DNA of 64,000 bases from Bradyrhizobium sp. OK095 (GCF_900109945.1 NZ_FOBX01000008.1:124001-188000), one strand, 5' to 3'. Shown: positions 32,587 to 41,339, numbered from the stretch's first letter. Translations and numbers: made by a program. The notes: generated from the sequence alone by a model not told the origin.

Positions 32587-32861
32587 CAAACGTTCAACGT
32601 GACGACGTTTGAAGCCGGCTGGATGCCGCATGCGACCGCGCGCCGCATCCTTGCGCAACTGCATAGAAGATCAGCAGATTCTGTATGCGCTTCTTGAGAG
32701 GTGCGCGAAAAATCAGAAGGTTCAATTAACGAGTGTCCTCCATTGTGTCGCGGTGCAGCGTAGATCGCGAGAGACGCGATTCGCGGCTGCCAGGGTGGCC
32801 GTGACGATAGCCGGACGAGTTCGGCCGCTCGAATTTGCGTGGATCTGGGTGGACAGTGGGA

Positions 32862-34871
32862 ATGCCGAGTTTTCGTTTGCGGATCAGGGGACGCCTGTAC
32901 GCAGGCTTCATGGCCTTAGTGGCGGTTGGTCTCGTGATGGCGGTGGTCGCCATCTGGAATTTGCGGTCCGTCCAGGAACAGGTTGCAAAGGCCTCGGCGT
33001 TTTCGGACAGCACCGCGCGGGTTTTGGAGATTTCGACCCATCTCCAGGCGATCCAGCGCGCCAATCTGCGCTACATCTACGACGCCAGCGAGCCTGCGAT
33101 GAGGGAAGCCTCAGAGCGCGAGACCGCGGCGACCGAGCTGTTGAAGGTGGGGGCGCAGGGCACGGCCTCTGAGGAGCGGCGGAAGCTCTACAACGATCTG
33201 ATCGCCGACATCGCCAAGATGAAAAGCCTGCGCGACAATCTCGGCGATGCCGTCAACGAGGCGAGAACCGGCAAGGCAACGCTGCTGCCGAGCGGCGATG
33301 AGCTCACCGTCAAGATGAACAAGCTGGTCGATGTGGCGCGCGCCGCTGTCGACGAAGACACGGCCTCTCTCGTCGCCGACCTCGAATCCAGGCTCCTTCT
33401 CGTCCAGATCGCGAACTGGCGTTTCCTGGCCCTGCGTGACGTCAAGGGACCCGCCAACTTCAGAACCAACGTGGACCGGGCGTCGCAGCGGCTCGCGGCG
33501 CTCGAAAAGAGCCCGCAGGCGACCGAATTGCGCGCCACGCTCGCGCCGGTGAAGACCTCGCTCGGAATCTACAAATCCGCGTTCGAGACGACGTCGGCGG
33601 CGATGCTCCAGGCCGACGAGATCTACCACAAGAACCTCGCGCCGCTCATCGTCGACAGCATCGCCAAGCTCAAGGTCGCGGAAGGTGCCCTGAAGAAGGA
33701 CTACAAGGAATCGCGCAGCCAGACCGAAGCCGTCATTGACGGCACCACGACCGTGCAGCAGATCGCGGGCGGCCTCGCCACCCTGTTCGGATTGATCGTC
33801 GCCTTCCTGATCGCCCGCAGCATCGTCGGTCCGCTCAATTCGATGACGCGCGCGATGGGGCTGCTTGCCGGCGGTGATCTCGCGGTCGAGATCCCCGGGC
33901 GCGGCAAGGCCGACGAGATCGGCGACATGGCCAAGGCGATCGAGGTGTTCAAGACCAACATGATCGACACCGAGCGCCTGCGCCACGAGCAGGTGGAGGT
34001 CGAGGCACGGCAGGTCGAGGACCGCAAGAAAGACATGGTCAAGCTTGCCGACCAGTTCGAGCAGGCGGTCGGCGAGATCGTCGACACCGTGTCATCGGCA
34101 TCGAACGAGCTCGAGGCGTCCGCCGGCACGTTGACGGCGACCGCGACCCGCGCGCAGGACTTGTCCACCGAAGTGGCGTCCGCATCGCAGGAAGCGACCG
34201 CCAACGTCCAGGCCGTGGCGTCCGCGACCGAGGAGCTGTCCTCCTCGGTCAGTGAGATCGCCCGCCAGGTGCAGGAATCCGCCCGCATCGCCAAGGACGC
34301 CGTCGGGCAGGCGAGCCGGACCAACGATCGGGTCGGCGAACTCTCCAAGGCGGCGGCGCGCATCGGCGACGTGGTCGAGCTGATCAGCACCATCGCCGGC
34401 CAGACCAATCTGCTCGCGCTGAACGCCACCATCGAGGCCGCACGCGCGGGCGATGCCGGTCGCGGTTTTGCGGTGGTCGCCTCCGAGGTCAAGGCGCTGG
34501 CCGAGCAGACCGCGAAGGCGACGGGCGAGATCGGCCAGCAGATTTCGAGCATCCAGGCCGCCACCGAGCAGTCGGTCGGCGCCATCAGGGAGATCAGCGG
34601 CACCATCGAGCGGCTGTCGGAGATCTCCTCGACGGTTGCCGCTGCCGTGGAGCAGCAGGGCGCGGCGACGCAGGAGATCTCCCGCAACGTCCAGCAGGCG
34701 GCCCACGGCACCCAGCGCGTCTCGACCAATATCGGCGACGTCCAGCGCGGCGCCTCCGAAACCGGTTCGGCCTCCTCGCAGGTGCTCTCGGCCGCGCGCT
34801 CGCTGTCGTCAGACAGCAACCGCCTGAAGCAAGAGGTCGCCCGGTTCCTGAACTCGGTCCACGCCGCCTGA
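32862..34871 (+). CDS. Methyl-accepting chemotaxis protein
   Basis: A 669-residue chemoreceptor. The first membrane helix is at about 14-36; a periplasmic helical sensor (about 40-300) follows, then the second helix (IAGGLATLFGLIVAFLIARS) and a HAMP domain (about 330-385). The cytoplasmic signalling hairpin has the conserved tip IAGQTNLLALNATIEAARAG. The ligand is unknown; the sensor resembles four-helix-bundle or HBM-like domains. ATG 32862 is preferred over the first ATG of the frame because it begins with the basic residues before the membrane helix. The 275-base gap after the phytochrome gene has a small ATCGCGAGAGACGCGAT hairpin and an AT-rich patch but no gene. Confidence 0.95.
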   Translation: MPSFRLRIRGRLYAGFMALVAVGLVMAVVAIWNLRSVQEQVAKASAFSDSTARVLEISTHLQAIQRANLRYIYDASEPAMREASERETAATELLKVGAQGTASEERRKLYNDLIADIAKMKSLRDNLGDAVNEARTGKATLLPSGDELTVKMNKLVDVARAAVDEDTASLVADLESRLLLVQIANWRFLALRDVKGPANFRTNVDRASQRLAALEKSPQATELRATLAPVKTSLGIYKSAFETTSAAMLQADEIYHKNLAPLIVDSIAKLKVAEGALKKDYKESRSQTEAVIDGTTTVQQIAGGLATLFGLIVAFLIARSIVGPLNSMTRAMGLLAGGDLAVEIPGRGKADEIGDMAKAIEVFKTNMIDTERLRHEQVEVEARQVEDRKKDMVKLADQFEQAVGEIVDTVSSASNELEASAGTLTATATRAQDLSTEVASASQEATANVQAVASATEELSSSVSEIARQVQESARIAKDAVGQASRTNDRVGELSKAAARIGDVVELISTIAGQTNLLALNATIEAARAGDAGRGFAVVASEVKALAEQTAKATGEIGQQISSIQAATEQSVGAIREISGTIERLSEISSTVAAAVEQQGAATQEISRNVQQAAHGTQRVSTNIGDVQRGASETGSASSQVLSAARSLSSDSNRLKQEVARFLNSVHAA

Positions 34872-34885
34872 GGCTCAAAAGCAAA

Positions 34886-34909
34886 AGGCCACGCGCATGC
34901 GCGTGGCCT
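34886..34909. terminator. Perfect palindrome between convergent genes
   Basis: AGGCCACGCGCA and TGCGCGTGGCCT form a perfect 24-bp palindrome. On the minus strand it is followed by TTTTGCTTTTG, giving a U-rich tail that would end the GST transcript; it may also stop the chemoreceptor transcript. Confidence 0.75.
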
Positions 34910-34929
34910 CGAACGGCAGCTTGTCGCGG

Positions 34930-35616
34930 TCAGGCGACCTTGGTCGTCATGTGCTTGAACATGTTGCTGCGCGCCTCGTCGTCCATCTCCGCCTTGAAGG
35001 TGAACTTGTCCTTCAGCGCGATCGCGCGCGCCGCCGCCGGCCGCGCCGAGATCTCGTCCACCAGCCGCTTCACATTCGGGTAGCGCGCAAAGGCGTCGTC
35101 ACCGAGCTTGAACGGCACCATCCGCGCCCAGCCCCACAGCGCCATGTCGACGATCGAATAGCTGTCGCCGACCATGTAGTTGCGGCCTTTGAGGTGAGCG
35201 TCGAGAATCCTGTAGTGGCGATCGGTCTCGTACTGGTAGCGGTTATGGGCGTAGTCGTGTTTCTGGTCCTTCGGCGCAAAATGCTTGAAGTGCACGGCCT
35301 GGCCCGAATACGGCCCGACGCCGGTGGCGATGAACATCAGCCATGACAGCGTCTCGCCGCGCAGAGCGGCCGCGGGCAGGAATTTTCCGGTGGTCTCGGC
35401 GAGATAGAGCAGGATGGCGTTGCTGTCGAACACGATCGTGCCGTTATCGTCGATCGCCGGCACCTTCGCATTCGGGTTGATCTTCAGATAGTCCGGCGCG
35501 AATTGGTCGCCCTTGCGGGTGTCGATCTTCACCGGCTCGAACGGCAGGCCGGACTCTTCCAGATAAAGCGCGACCTTGGTCGGGTTCGGCGATCCGTTGA
35601 AATAGAATTTGAGCAT
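34930..35616 (-). CDS. Glutathione S-transferase family protein (Ure2p/YghU-like)
   Basis: A 228-residue GST. The N-terminal thioredoxin-like domain has MLKFYFNGSPNPTKVALYLE, the cis-Pro in NAKVPAIDD and the glutathione-binding DSNAILLYLAE. The helical domain carries GDSYSIVDMALWGW. The SPNPTKV opening is typical of the Nu/Ure2p-like group, which can act as disulfide-bond reductases with glutathione. It is unrelated in detail to the GST at 26989. A terminator palindrome follows its stop. The upstream gap (35617-35748) holds nothing I recognise. Confidence 0.9.
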   Translation of the reverse strand: MLKFYFNGSPNPTKVALYLEESGLPFEPVKIDTRKGDQFAPDYLKINPNAKVPAIDDNGTIVFDSNAILLYLAETTGKFLPAAALRGETLSWLMFIATGVGPYSGQAVHFKHFAPKDQKHDYAHNRYQYETDRHYRILDAHLKGRNYMVGDSYSIVDMALWGWARMVPFKLGDDAFARYPNVKRLVDEISARPAAARAIALKDKFTFKAEMDDEARSNMFKHMTTKVA

Positions 35617-35748
35617 CTATCATCTCCCCAGGGTTTGTTGGCCGAAGGCGAACGCGGCGGCATTGCCGCAGGCGGCCTTGTCATGCCTGAACCTTGTCGG
35701 AGAGAGCAACCGGCGAGTTTGCCGGGCGGTATCTGCGCGCCACGCAGA

Positions 35749-36075
35749 TCAGCCGGCGTAACAAAGGCCGATCGCCGCCGTAATGACCATCGCCGCACCG
35801 ACCGCCTCCAGCCGTAGCCCCAGCCGCGTGGCGAGATGCATGTCGGAGGCCCGCGCCGCGCGCTCCGATCCCCGCGCGTAGCCGTGCACGATGATGTCGT
35901 GATTGAAATTGTCATGCGCCTCGTTGCTGCTGGCGAGCCCGACGCAGACCACCAGCACGCCGAACAGGGCGAGCCCGAAGAAGCCCAGGAGCGCAATCAG
36001 GAACATCGGAAACATGCCGAGCAGGAAGATCGGCAGCAGCGGCACCAGCAGCAATGTCTCGGACTGTCGTCGCAT
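35749..36075 (-). CDS. Small hypothetical membrane protein
   Basis: A 108-residue protein beginning MRRQSETLLLVPLLPIF. Two adjoining hydrophobic segments occupy about residues 9-50, followed by a polar loop with HDNFNHDIIVHGY and a last hydrophobic stretch (VGAAMVITAAIGLCYAG) at the C-terminus. No family is recognised. The ATG at 36075 is used rather than the upstream start of the longer frame, because membrane insertion begins there. Composition is consistent with a real inner-membrane protein, but function is unknown. Confidence 0.55.
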   Translation of the reverse strand: MRRQSETLLLVPLLPIFLLGMFPMFLIALLGFFGLALFGVLVVCVGLASSNEAHDNFNHDIIVHGYARGSERAARASDMHLATRLGLRLEAVGAAMVITAAIGLCYAG

Positions 36076-36142
36076 GGGAGCAAGACCGGTCAGGACTGAT
36101 CGAAGGAGACTAGTCCTGGTTGCGGCTGCTTTCAACCACGCT

Positions 36143-36247
36143 CGTCATTCCGGGGCGCGCCTCTTGGCGCGAGCCCGGAATCCATTGGGCGGCATGGGAC
36201 GTGGTCGGATGGATTCCGGGTTCTCGCTTTGCGAGCCCCGGAATGAC
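36143..36247. repeat. Palindromic intergenic repeat (CGTCATTCCGGGG type)
   Basis: CGTCATTCCGGGGCGCG and the distal CGAGCCCCGGAATGAC form inverted arms; inner arms are CCCGGAATCCAT and ATGGATTCCGGG. It lies between the small membrane gene and the 3' end of ccrM. Confidence 0.8.
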
Positions 36248-36255
36248 CGAGGGGC

Positions 36256-37386
36256 TCACCCCGCCGACATTCCCGCACGGATCTCTGCGCGGAGCTCGTC
36301 GATCAGCTTGAGACCCTTCTTGGTCTCGACGTGCCAGAAGGTCCAGCCGTTGCAGGCCTGCGCGCCCTGTGCCACTGCGCCCATGCGGTGGATCGAACCG
36401 ACCTTGTCGCCGAACATGATGGCGCCGTCGGCACGGACGAGTGCGCCGAGCTTCTTCTTGGCGTCGAACAGTTTTGCACCGGGCATGATCATGCCGCGCT
36501 CGATCAGTTCGGAGAACGCGACGCGCGGAGCTTCGCGCGCGGTCATGAACGGGGCGAGGCTTGCTTCCGGCAGCGGCTCGACCGCGGCGATGCGCGCTTC
36601 CGCCGCCTTCGCATAGGTCTTGTCGCGCTCGAAGCCGATATAGGAGCGGCCGAGGCGTTTTGCGACGGCGCCGGTGGTGCCGGTGCCGTTGAAGGGATCG
36701 ATCACGAGATCGCCGGGCTTCGACGACGACAGCAGCACGCGCGCGAGCAGGCCTTCCGGCTTCTGCGTCGGATGCACTTTCTTGCCGTCAGCGCCCTTGA
36801 GACGCTCCTCGCCGGTGCAGAGCGGGATCAGCCAGTCGGATCGTGCCTGCACGTCCTCGTTCGCCGCCTTCAGCGCCTCGTAGTTGAACGTGTAGCCCTT
36901 GGCTTTTTCGTCACGCGCGGCCCAGATCATGGTTTCGTGCGCGTTGGTGAAGCGGCGGCCGCGGAAGTTCGGCATCGGGTTGGTCTTGCGCCAGACGATG
37001 TCGTTCAGGAGCCAGAAGCCGAGGTCCTGCATGATCGCGCCGACGCGGAAGATGTTGTGATAGGAGCCGATCACCCAGATCGTCGCCGACGGCTTCATCG
37101 CGCGGCGGGCGGCAAGCAGCCAGGCGCGGGTGAAATCGTCATAGGCGGAGAATGACTCGAACTTGTCCCAGTCGTCGTTGACGGCATCGACATGGGATTC
37201 GTCAGGGCGCTTGAGATCGCCCTTGAGCTGAAGATTGTAGGGTGGATCGGCGAACACGAGGTCGACCGAACCAGCCTGAAGCTTCGACATCTCGGCGACG
37301 CAATCACCGAGGATGATGCTGTGCGAAGCGGATTCAAAATTTGTGCGGGGCGCCCTTGCAGACGCCCCGCGACGCGACACTACCAT
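36256..37386 (-). CDS. ccrM: Cell-cycle DNA adenine methyltransferase CcrM
   Basis: A 376-residue beta-class N6-adenine methyltransferase that methylates GANTC in alphaproteobacteria. Catalytic motif DPPYNLQLKGD is near residue 47 and the SAM-binding DPFNGTGTTGAVAKRLGR near 245. The C-terminal 80-residue CcrM-specific extension (IMFGDKVGSIHRMGAVAQG and CNGWTFWHVE) is present and needed for activity in homologues. There is no partner restriction enzyme, as expected for an orphan cell-cycle enzyme. A GAGTC directly abuts the start codon, and a CtrA-like box lies about 85 bases upstream. Confidence 0.97.
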   Translation of the reverse strand: MVVSRRGASARAPRTNFESASHSIILGDCVAEMSKLQAGSVDLVFADPPYNLQLKGDLKRPDESHVDAVNDDWDKFESFSAYDDFTRAWLLAARRAMKPSATIWVIGSYHNIFRVGAIMQDLGFWLLNDIVWRKTNPMPNFRGRRFTNAHETMIWAARDEKAKGYTFNYEALKAANEDVQARSDWLIPLCTGEERLKGADGKKVHPTQKPEGLLARVLLSSSKPGDLVIDPFNGTGTTGAVAKRLGRSYIGFERDKTYAKAAEARIAAVEPLPEASLAPFMTAREAPRVAFSELIERGMIMPGAKLFDAKKKLGALVRADGAIMFGDKVGSIHRMGAVAQGAQACNGWTFWHVETKKGLKLIDELRAEIRAGMSAG

Positions 37387-37483
37387 GACTCAAGAACTCT
37401 GACTCAGGCGACGCTGTCGGCGACGCGGGACCAAACAACCGACTGATCAGTACATTGAAGCGGCAAAGTAAAAATCGACTTAA
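37387..37483 (-). promoter_or_regulatory. ccrM control region: CtrA-like box and two GANTC sites
   Basis: Read on the minus strand, TTAA-GTCGATT-TTTA (37469-37483) matches the CtrA box TTAA-N7-TTAA at seven of eight positions. Two GANTC sites lie at 37387-37391 and 37401-37405, between that box and the ATG. In Caulobacter, CtrA activates ccrM and methylation of leader GANTC sites helps switch it off. Confidence 0.6.
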
Positions 37484-37550
37484 CCCGCCGCTTTCGTGAG
37501 CAGCCCTCGCAACGCGAGTAGCGCGCGGTTGGTCGTGCGCAATCGCCGCG

Positions 37551-37695
37551 TTTTGCAGTCTATTTCGTATTTCTTCGCGTTGCGGGAGCGGCAGGAGCGC
37601 AAAAAAGACTGCAAAATTCTCTCGGAAAAAATTGCTGCCCCTCGGAAAAAATTGCTGGCATCGGCATGCTGTCGCACTAGGCAATTTTTGCCGAG
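37551..37695. repeat. AT-rich repeat cluster in the ccrM / metallopeptidase gap
   Basis: TTTTGCAGTCT (37551-37561) is inverted at 37606-37616 (AGACTGCAAAA). CTCGGAAAAAATTGCTG occurs twice at 37621-37637 and 37641-37657, and an inverted relative GGCAATTTTTGCCGAG is at 37680-37695. The tracts contrast with the GC-rich surroundings. The whole 414-base gap 37387-37800 holds no gene. Confidence 0.65.
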
Positions 37696-37800
37696 CGCGA
37701 TATTGATAAAGGCAACGGAAATTTTACGTGTGTGGCGCGTTGAGCTTTCGCGCTCTAGCGTGCCCGATTATTGCCATCAAGGACTCAAGGGAAGCCCGCC

Positions 37801-38739
37801 ATGCGCTACGATGATTTCCGCCGCAGCGACGACGTCGAGGATCGCCGCGACGATAGTGGTGGCGGTGGAGGAGGCGGCGGCGGCTTCGGCCTGCCGATGG
37901 GGGGCGGCGGGCTCGGTATCGGCACGGTGATCGTGCTCGGCCTGATCGGCTACGCCTTCGGCATCGACCCGCGCATCCTGATCGGCGGCGCCGAGATCCT
38001 CACCGGCGGCGGCCAGGCGCCCAGCTACCAGACCGATCGCCAGTCGACCTCGACCGCCAAGCGCGGCGCGCCGACCGATCAAATGGGCAGCATGATCTCC
38101 GGCATCCTCGGCGAGATCGACGATCGCTGGAGCGAGATCTTCCAGGCCAGCGGCCAGTCCTATACGGGTCCGAAGGTCGTGCTGTTCCGCAACGTCACCA
38201 ACGGCGGCCGCTGCGGCAAGGCAGAGTCGGCGATGGGCCCGTTCTATTGCCCGCCCGACAAAACCATCTTCCTCGACACCGGCTTTTTCCGCGAGGTCGA
38301 GACGCGCTTCCGCGGCTGCTCCGGCAAGTCGGCGTGTGATTTCACCACCGCCTACATCATCGCGCACGAGGCCGGCCATCACATCCAGAACCTGCTCGGC
38401 ATCATCCCGCGCGTGACGCGGCTGCAGCAGCAGGCCGGCAGCAAGGCCGAGTCCAACGCGCTCCAGGTCAAGGTGGAGTTGCAGGCCGACTGCCTGTCCG
38501 GCGTCTGGGTCAACCGTGAAGCGAAGAAGCGTCCGAACTTCCTCGAGCCTGGCGACATCGACGCCGCGCTGACCACGGCGAGCGCGATTGGCGACGACAC
38601 GCTGCAACGCCAGGCCACCGGCCGCGTCGTGCCGGATTCGTTTACTCACGGCTCCGCCGCGCAGCGCAAGCAATGGTTCATGACCGGCTACCAGCAGGGT
38701 ACGGTGCAGGCCTGCAATACGTTTGGTGGCGGGGGGTAG
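37801..38739 (+). CDS. Neutral zinc metallopeptidase (YpfJ/KPN_02809 family)
   Basis: A 312-residue membrane-anchored protein of the putative neutral zinc metallopeptidase family. It opens with MRYDDFRRSDDVEDRRDD, then a Gly-rich linker and one membrane helix (about 33-55). The zinc motif HEAGHHIQ is near residue 195, preceded by YCPPDKTIFLDTGFF. The downstream ELQADCLSGVW provides the third-ligand region. The proteolytic activity of the family is predicted but poorly studied. The longer frame starting at 37771 lacks support; homology begins at 37801. Divergent from ccrM. Confidence 0.92.
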   Translation: MRYDDFRRSDDVEDRRDDSGGGGGGGGGFGLPMGGGGLGIGTVIVLGLIGYAFGIDPRILIGGAEILTGGGQAPSYQTDRQSTSTAKRGAPTDQMGSMISGILGEIDDRWSEIFQASGQSYTGPKVVLFRNVTNGGRCGKAESAMGPFYCPPDKTIFLDTGFFREVETRFRGCSGKSACDFTTAYIIAHEAGHHIQNLLGIIPRVTRLQQQAGSKAESNALQVKVELQADCLSGVWVNREAKKRPNFLEPGDIDAALTTASAIGDDTLQRQATGRVVPDSFTHGSAAQRKQWFMTGYQQGTVQACNTFGGGG

Positions 38740-38751
38740 TCGTCACGACTT

Positions 38752-38910
38752 CGTGCCCCGGACGCAGCGCAGCGCTTCCCTGGCGATGCGAAGCATCGTC
38801 CAGTTCAGCGGTGTGCTGCAGAGCCGGGGCCCACAACGCCGGTCTCACGCGAATGGGTCCCGGCTCTGCGACGCACCGCTTCGCGCTGCATCGCGTCCGG
38901 GACACGAGAG
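38752..38910. repeat. Palindromic intergenic repeat (GTGCCCCGGACGC type), copy 1
   Basis: Outer arms CGTGCCCCGGACGCAGCGC and GCATCGCGTCCGGGACACG, inner arms GCAGAGCCGGGGCCC and GGGTCCCGGCTCTGC. The same family is found at 50536 and 59781. Confidence 0.85.
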
Positions 38911-38919
38911 GATAGAGCG

Positions 38920-39483
38920 ATGGCCTCCATCGACGAAGCAAAACAGTTCATCCCGCTCAATATCGCGGTGCTCACCGTCTCCGACACGCGCGCGCTTGCC
39001 GATGACAAATCCGGTCAGACGCTCGCCGACCGCCTCACTGCGGCCGGCCATCATCTCGCCGCGCGCGAGATCGTCACCGATGATGTCGAGGCGATCCGCG
39101 CCGTCATCCGCCGCTGGATTACTGACGCCGGCATCGACGTCGTCGTCACCACCGGCGGCACCGGTTTTACCGGACGCGACGTCACGCCGGAGGCGATCGA
39201 ACCGCTGTTCGAGAAGCGCATGGACGGCTTCTCCATCGCCTTCCACATGCTGAGCCACGCCAAGATCGGGACGTCGACGATCCAGAGCCGCGCCACCGCC
39301 GGCGTTGCCGGCGCGACCTACATTTTCTGCCTGCCCGGCTCGCCCGGCGCCTGCCGCGACGGCTGGGACGGCATTTTGGCAGCCCAGCTCGACTACCGCA
39401 CGCGCCCCTGCAATTTCGTCGAGATCATGCCAAGGCTTGACGAGCACCTGCGCAGGCCGAAGGCGCAAGGCGCGACGGCGTAG
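38920..39483 (+). CDS. moaB: Molybdenum cofactor biosynthesis protein B
   Basis: A 187-residue MoaB/MogA-fold protein that binds molybdopterin (family role: adenylylation of molybdopterin or a related step). Key segments are NIAVLTVSDTRALADDKSG, VVTTGGTGFTGRDVTPEAIEPLFEKRM in pieces, and FCLPGSPGACRDGWDGILAAQLD. Length and motifs fit MoaB rather than MoeA. No other moa/moe gene is in the window, so it is isolated here. An intergenic palindrome lies on each side. Confidence 0.95.
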   Translation: MASIDEAKQFIPLNIAVLTVSDTRALADDKSGQTLADRLTAAGHHLAAREIVTDDVEAIRAVIRRWITDAGIDVVVTTGGTGFTGRDVTPEAIEPLFEKRMDGFSIAFHMLSHAKIGTSTIQSRATAGVAGATYIFCLPGSPGACRDGWDGILAAQLDYRTRPCNFVEIMPRLDEHLRRPKAQGATA

Positions 39484-39491
39484 CTTTGTCT

Positions 39492-39638
39492 TCCTTCTCC
39501 CCTTGCGGGAGAAGGTGGCGCGAAGCGCCGGATGAGGGGTATCTGTCCGCGCACACCAATGTTTGCGGAGACATACCCCTCGCCCAAGCGAGCCCGTATC
39601 TACCAGCGGAGATGCCCTCTCCCGCAAGGGGCGAGGGC
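39492..39638. repeat. Palindromic intergenic repeat (CCCTCTCCCC type), copy 2
   Basis: CCTTCTCCCCTTGCGGGAGA and CCCTCTCCCGCAAGGGGCGAG flank inner GATGAGGGGTATCT and AGACATACCCCTCG arms. Related to copies at 25401 and 42488. Confidence 0.8.
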
Positions 39639-39670
39639 ACATCAACGGACATCTCGCTCGTGCTCGATCG

Positions 39671-40645
39671 TCAGAGATCCCGCTCCCAGGTCTCGCCGAT
39701 CAGGTTCTGCCCAAAACTGCGATGCGGCTCGGTCGCGACAAGCTTGAACCCGGCGCTCTGATAGATTTTTCGCGCCGCCGTCAGATTGCTCTGTGTCCAC
39801 AGCGTCATTCGCCGATAGCCGCAGGCGCGCGCGAAGGAGACGCATTCGGCGACCAGCCGCTGGCCGAGCCCCTGTCCGCGCGCGGCGGGATCGAGCAGCA
39901 GCAGCCGCAGTTTCGCGAGGTCGTCGCCGCCCTTCACCAGGAACACCGAGCCCACCGGGCGGCCGTCGATGTCGGCGATCCAGCAGCGCTCGCGCGAGCC
40001 ATCGTAAGTCGTCATGTATTTGGCGACGATCTCGGCCACCAGCGCCTCGAAGCCGGAGTCAAAACCATATTCGCTGGCATAGAGCGCGCCGTGGCTTTGC
40101 ACCACCCAGCCCATGTCGCCGGGGCGCGGCTCGCGCAAGGTCGCGCGCGGCGAAGGCGCCCGTGGCATCGCGAGCAGCCGCTCGATCGTCTCCATCGCAC
40201 CGGTCAGCTTGCTGCGCTCCTCGTCCCGCAACGGCCGCAGCATCGCGGCGACGTCGTCCTGCGTGACGCGTTCGAGCTTGGCAAAGGCCTGGCGGCCCTT
40301 TGCGGTGAGGCTCAACTGAACCTGCCGGCGGTCGCTCGGAAGCGGCTTGCGCGCGATCAGGCCGCTCTCGTCGAAATTCTGCACGATGCGGCTGAGATAA
40401 CCGGCGTCGAGCCCGAGCGTGATGCCAATCTCCTTGGCTGATTGTTCGTCACCATGGGCGAGCTCGTAGAGCACGCGGGCCTCGCTCAGCGAGAACGGGC
40501 TCTTCAGCAGCTGCTGGTCGAGCACGCCGAGCTTGTGGGTGTAGAAACGGTTGAAGGCGCGAACCGCCTGCACCTGGTCGTCGGCGACCGCGGACGCAGG
40601 GCTTGATGGTGCAGGGCTTGATGGCGAAAGGGTTGATGATGGCAT
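39671..40645 (-). CDS. MarR-family regulator fused to a GNAT acetyltransferase
   Basis: A 324-residue two-domain protein. Residues about 25-160 form a MarR winged helix (SPFSLSEARVLYELAHG, ITLGLDAGYLSRIVQNF, DRRQVQLSLTAKGRQAF). Residues about 168-320 are a GNAT acetyltransferase, with the acetyl-CoA loop DPAARGQGLGQRLVAE and the terminal AARKIYQSAGFKLV. Such MarR-GNAT fusions are common in proteobacteria, but the acetyl acceptor is usually unknown. The ATG at 40645 lies just downstream of a 42-bp dyad that is a probable autoregulatory operator. A low-complexity Ser/Pro stretch precedes the first domain. Confidence 0.93.
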   Translation of the reverse strand: MPSSTLSPSSPAPSSPASAVADDQVQAVRAFNRFYTHKLGVLDQQLLKSPFSLSEARVLYELAHGDEQSAKEIGITLGLDAGYLSRIVQNFDESGLIARKPLPSDRRQVQLSLTAKGRQAFAKLERVTQDDVAAMLRPLRDEERSKLTGAMETIERLLAMPRAPSPRATLREPRPGDMGWVVQSHGALYASEYGFDSGFEALVAEIVAKYMTTYDGSRERCWIADIDGRPVGSVFLVKGGDDLAKLRLLLLDPAARGQGLGQRLVAECVSFARACGYRRMTLWTQSNLTAARKIYQSAGFKLVATEPHRSFGQNLIGETWERDL

Positions 40646-40656
40646 GGCTCACCTCG

Positions 40657-40698
40657 ATACTTGCCACTGTCAAACAATTATTTGACTTTGGCAAGTAT
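40657..40698. promoter_or_regulatory. Nested dyad, probable MarR operator
   Basis: ATACTTGCC (40657-40665) is the exact reverse complement of GGCAAGTAT (40690-40698), and inside it GTCAAA (40669-40674) mirrors TTTGAC (40681-40686). Both pairs share one centre at 40677.5, 32 bases upstream of the MarR-GNAT ATG. Confidence 0.8.
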
Positions 40699-40720
40699 TG
40701 GAGGAGAGTATCTGGCGACC

Positions 40721-41296
40721 TCAGCCGACCATGACGATCCGGCTGCGCAGCATGATCCGGGACGAGCGGCCGAGCCGTCGGAGCAGCCGCGCCTCGGAAC
40801 GGCGGGCCTGGGGCGGGTAGCCGCCGATCCGGTCGTAATGATCACGCGCGATCAAAAGGCCCTGATCGCCGAGCGGGCCGACCAGCTTGCGCACCACGGC
40901 GCGGAGCATGTCGCGGAATCCGGTATCGGCGTAAGGCGAGCGCGCATAGCGGAACACCGCCGCGCGATCCCGGCCGCTGGACGCGACGCTCTGGATGAAC
41001 TGGGTGGTCTCCTCGATCCAGCCGGTTTCCAGGACCGCGCCCGCGGGGAGGAACATCAGCCAGGACGAACGGGCCTGGAGCGCGCCGGCGGCGAGCGCGG
41101 CGCCTTGTGAGGACCCCTCGAAACCGATGAAACGGCAGCCGGCGACGTCGGCAACGCGCTCGATGACGCCGTTGCGGGTGCCGTCGACAAGGAGCACTTC
41201 CTTGATGATGCCGGCCGCGGCACCGGGCACCAGCGCGGCCAGAGTTGCGACCGCCGTCTGCTCGACGCCTTCGGTCGGTATGATGACGCTCAGCAT
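40721..41296 (-). CDS. Glycosyltransferase family 2-like protein
   Basis: A 191-residue GT-A fold protein. The start MLSVIIPTEGVEQTAVATLAAL is the nucleotide-sugar-binding strand of family 2 enzymes, and VLLVDGTRNGVIERVAD carries the usual first acidic site in altered form. It is shorter than most family 2 enzymes and lacks a clear DxD (the expected place reads MFLPAGAVL), so activity is uncertain. No membrane helix is seen. Nothing nearby defines a polysaccharide pathway. Confidence 0.7.
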   Translation of the reverse strand: MLSVIIPTEGVEQTAVATLAALVPGAAAGIIKEVLLVDGTRNGVIERVADVAGCRFIGFEGSSQGAALAAGALQARSSWLMFLPAGAVLETGWIEETTQFIQSVASSGRDRAAVFRYARSPYADTGFRDMLRAVVRKLVGPLGDQGLLIARDHYDRIGGYPPQARRSEARLLRRLGRSSRIMLRSRIVMVG

Positions 41297-41339
41297 GATT
41301 GAGGCTTCGATGTCCGCACTTCGGGAGAAGCGTAGTCCG

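Noticed and set aside
29902..32664. A 920-codon open frame opposite the phytochrome gene
   Set aside because: Same reason: low-complexity composition, no domain, and it spans several plus-strand genes.
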